DNA from: Candidatus Melainabacteria bacterium
GTDB taxonomy: Bacteria; Cyanobacteriota; Vampirovibrionia; LMEP-6097
NCBI GenBank assembly: GCA_028817775.1
Contig: JAPPOW010000064.1
Span: 1-5,688, forward strand
Length of the DNA stretch: 5,688 nucleotides
Direction: 5' to 3'
The position numbers and the translations under genes are program-made. Below, in pieces: positions 5,404 through 5,688 of this stretch (within the stretch, counting starts at the first letter, position 1; the number at the start of each line of letters is the position of its first letter). The notes beneath the pieces are model-generated. The model searched no databases. It was not told where the DNA came from and worked only from the letters and a program-made list of their open reading frames with translations.

Positions 5404-5688
5404 TCACAGTCCGCGAAAATCAGGACCAGCACCAGCATAGGCAGGGTTTACCCTCAAATTCTGTTCTGGACAAACCAGTTCACAAGTACGGCATTGAACA
5501 CAATTTTCAAGTGACATGCCATGAACTTTGGAGCCGCCGTCAAGTATATCTAATCTATGAACTTCAGCAGTACAGTCAGAGACACAAGGTACATCTAATT
5601 TTACTGCATCATATTTATTGATACATTTGAGACAAGTATCTGCTGAGAATTCATCGATATGCTCAGGATGCTCAAGATACTTAGTGTG
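5404..5688 (-). CDS. C-terminal end of an electron-transfer-flavoprotein:quinone oxidoreductase-like protein (5' part outside window)
   Basis: Only the last 94 residues and the TGA stop are visible; the FAD-binding body lies beyond the right edge. ETF-QO passes electrons from the ETF, fed by acyl-CoA and amino-acid dehydrogenases, to the quinone pool at the membrane. Numbering from the window edge, CTAEVHRL (Cys39) corresponds to the CPAGVYE segment of ETF-QO, and NCVQCRTCE (Cys63, 66, 69) to its NCVHCKTCD. Together they supply the four ligands of the family's single [4Fe-4S] cluster. The end GAGPDFRGL matches the GGGGP-type tail. Four further cysteines are unusual: Cys19 and Cys22 (CLKC), Cys35, and Cys73 in a ferredoxin-style CP. 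They could hold a second cluster. A FixC/FixX-like or other ferredoxin-tailed flavoprotein is the main alternative. It lies immediately upstream of the 371-aa gene, same strand. Confidence 0.78.
   Translation of the reverse strand, partial: HTKYLEHPEHIDEFSADTCLKCINKYDAVKLDVPCVSDCTAEVHRLDILDGGSKVHGMSLENCVQCRTCELVCPEQNLRVNPAYAGAGPDFRGL

Noticed and set aside
1..5688. Search for CRISPR array, insertion sequence, tRNA or attachment site
   Set aside because: No regularly spaced repeats, terminal inverted repeats, transposase motifs or tRNA-like cloverleaf were seen.

Overview
The window is bacterial DNA of roughly 40% GC (judged by eye), using the standard code (TAA, TAG and TGA all end genes here). 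The housekeeping genes at the two edges, miaB and an ETF-quinone oxidoreductase, point to a respiring or fatty-acid/amino-acid-oxidising bacterium. The phylum cannot be fixed from this sequence. A basal cyanobacterial-type lineage such as Vampirovibrionia/Melainabacteria crossed my mind, but that is only a guess.

Layout: (1) 1-1337, minus strand: miaB, the tRNA methylthiotransferase, nearly complete but missing its last residues beyond the left edge. (2) 1338-1463: divergent intergenic region with a near-perfect 29-bp palindrome, overlapping candidate promoters, and a very strong Shine-Dalgarno for the plus-strand gene. (3) 1464-2915, plus strand: an exported fibre-like surface protein with signal peptide, N-terminal beta-rich region, a 'GIG...' neck motif, a 12-triplet collagen-like Gly-X-Y stalk and a C-terminal head domain. 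An intrinsic terminator at 2943-2972 ends it. (4) 2971-4179 and 4260-5375, minus strand: two proteins I do not recognise (402 and 371 aa), adjacent and probably functionally linked. (5) 5404-5688, minus strand: the C-terminal 94 residues of an ETF-QO/FixC-type flavoprotein with an iron-sulfur tail.

The four minus-strand genes run in one direction and are interrupted by the single plus-strand surface-protein gene. That gene carries the only strong Shine-Dalgarno. The three visible minus-strand starts (GTG, ATG, GTG) lack one and instead have a -10-like hexamer 7-8 nt upstream of the start codon, which suggests leaderless transcripts.

Most worth following up: the unnamed 402/371-aa pair (one with an FKRGNAAI motif that vaguely recalls Fic, one with a weak glycosyltransferase-like layout), the shared leaderless architecture, the palindrome between miaB and the fibre gene, and the eight-cysteine tail of the ETF-QO-like protein. 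No CRISPR array, tRNA, rRNA, transposase or phage structural operon was seen.
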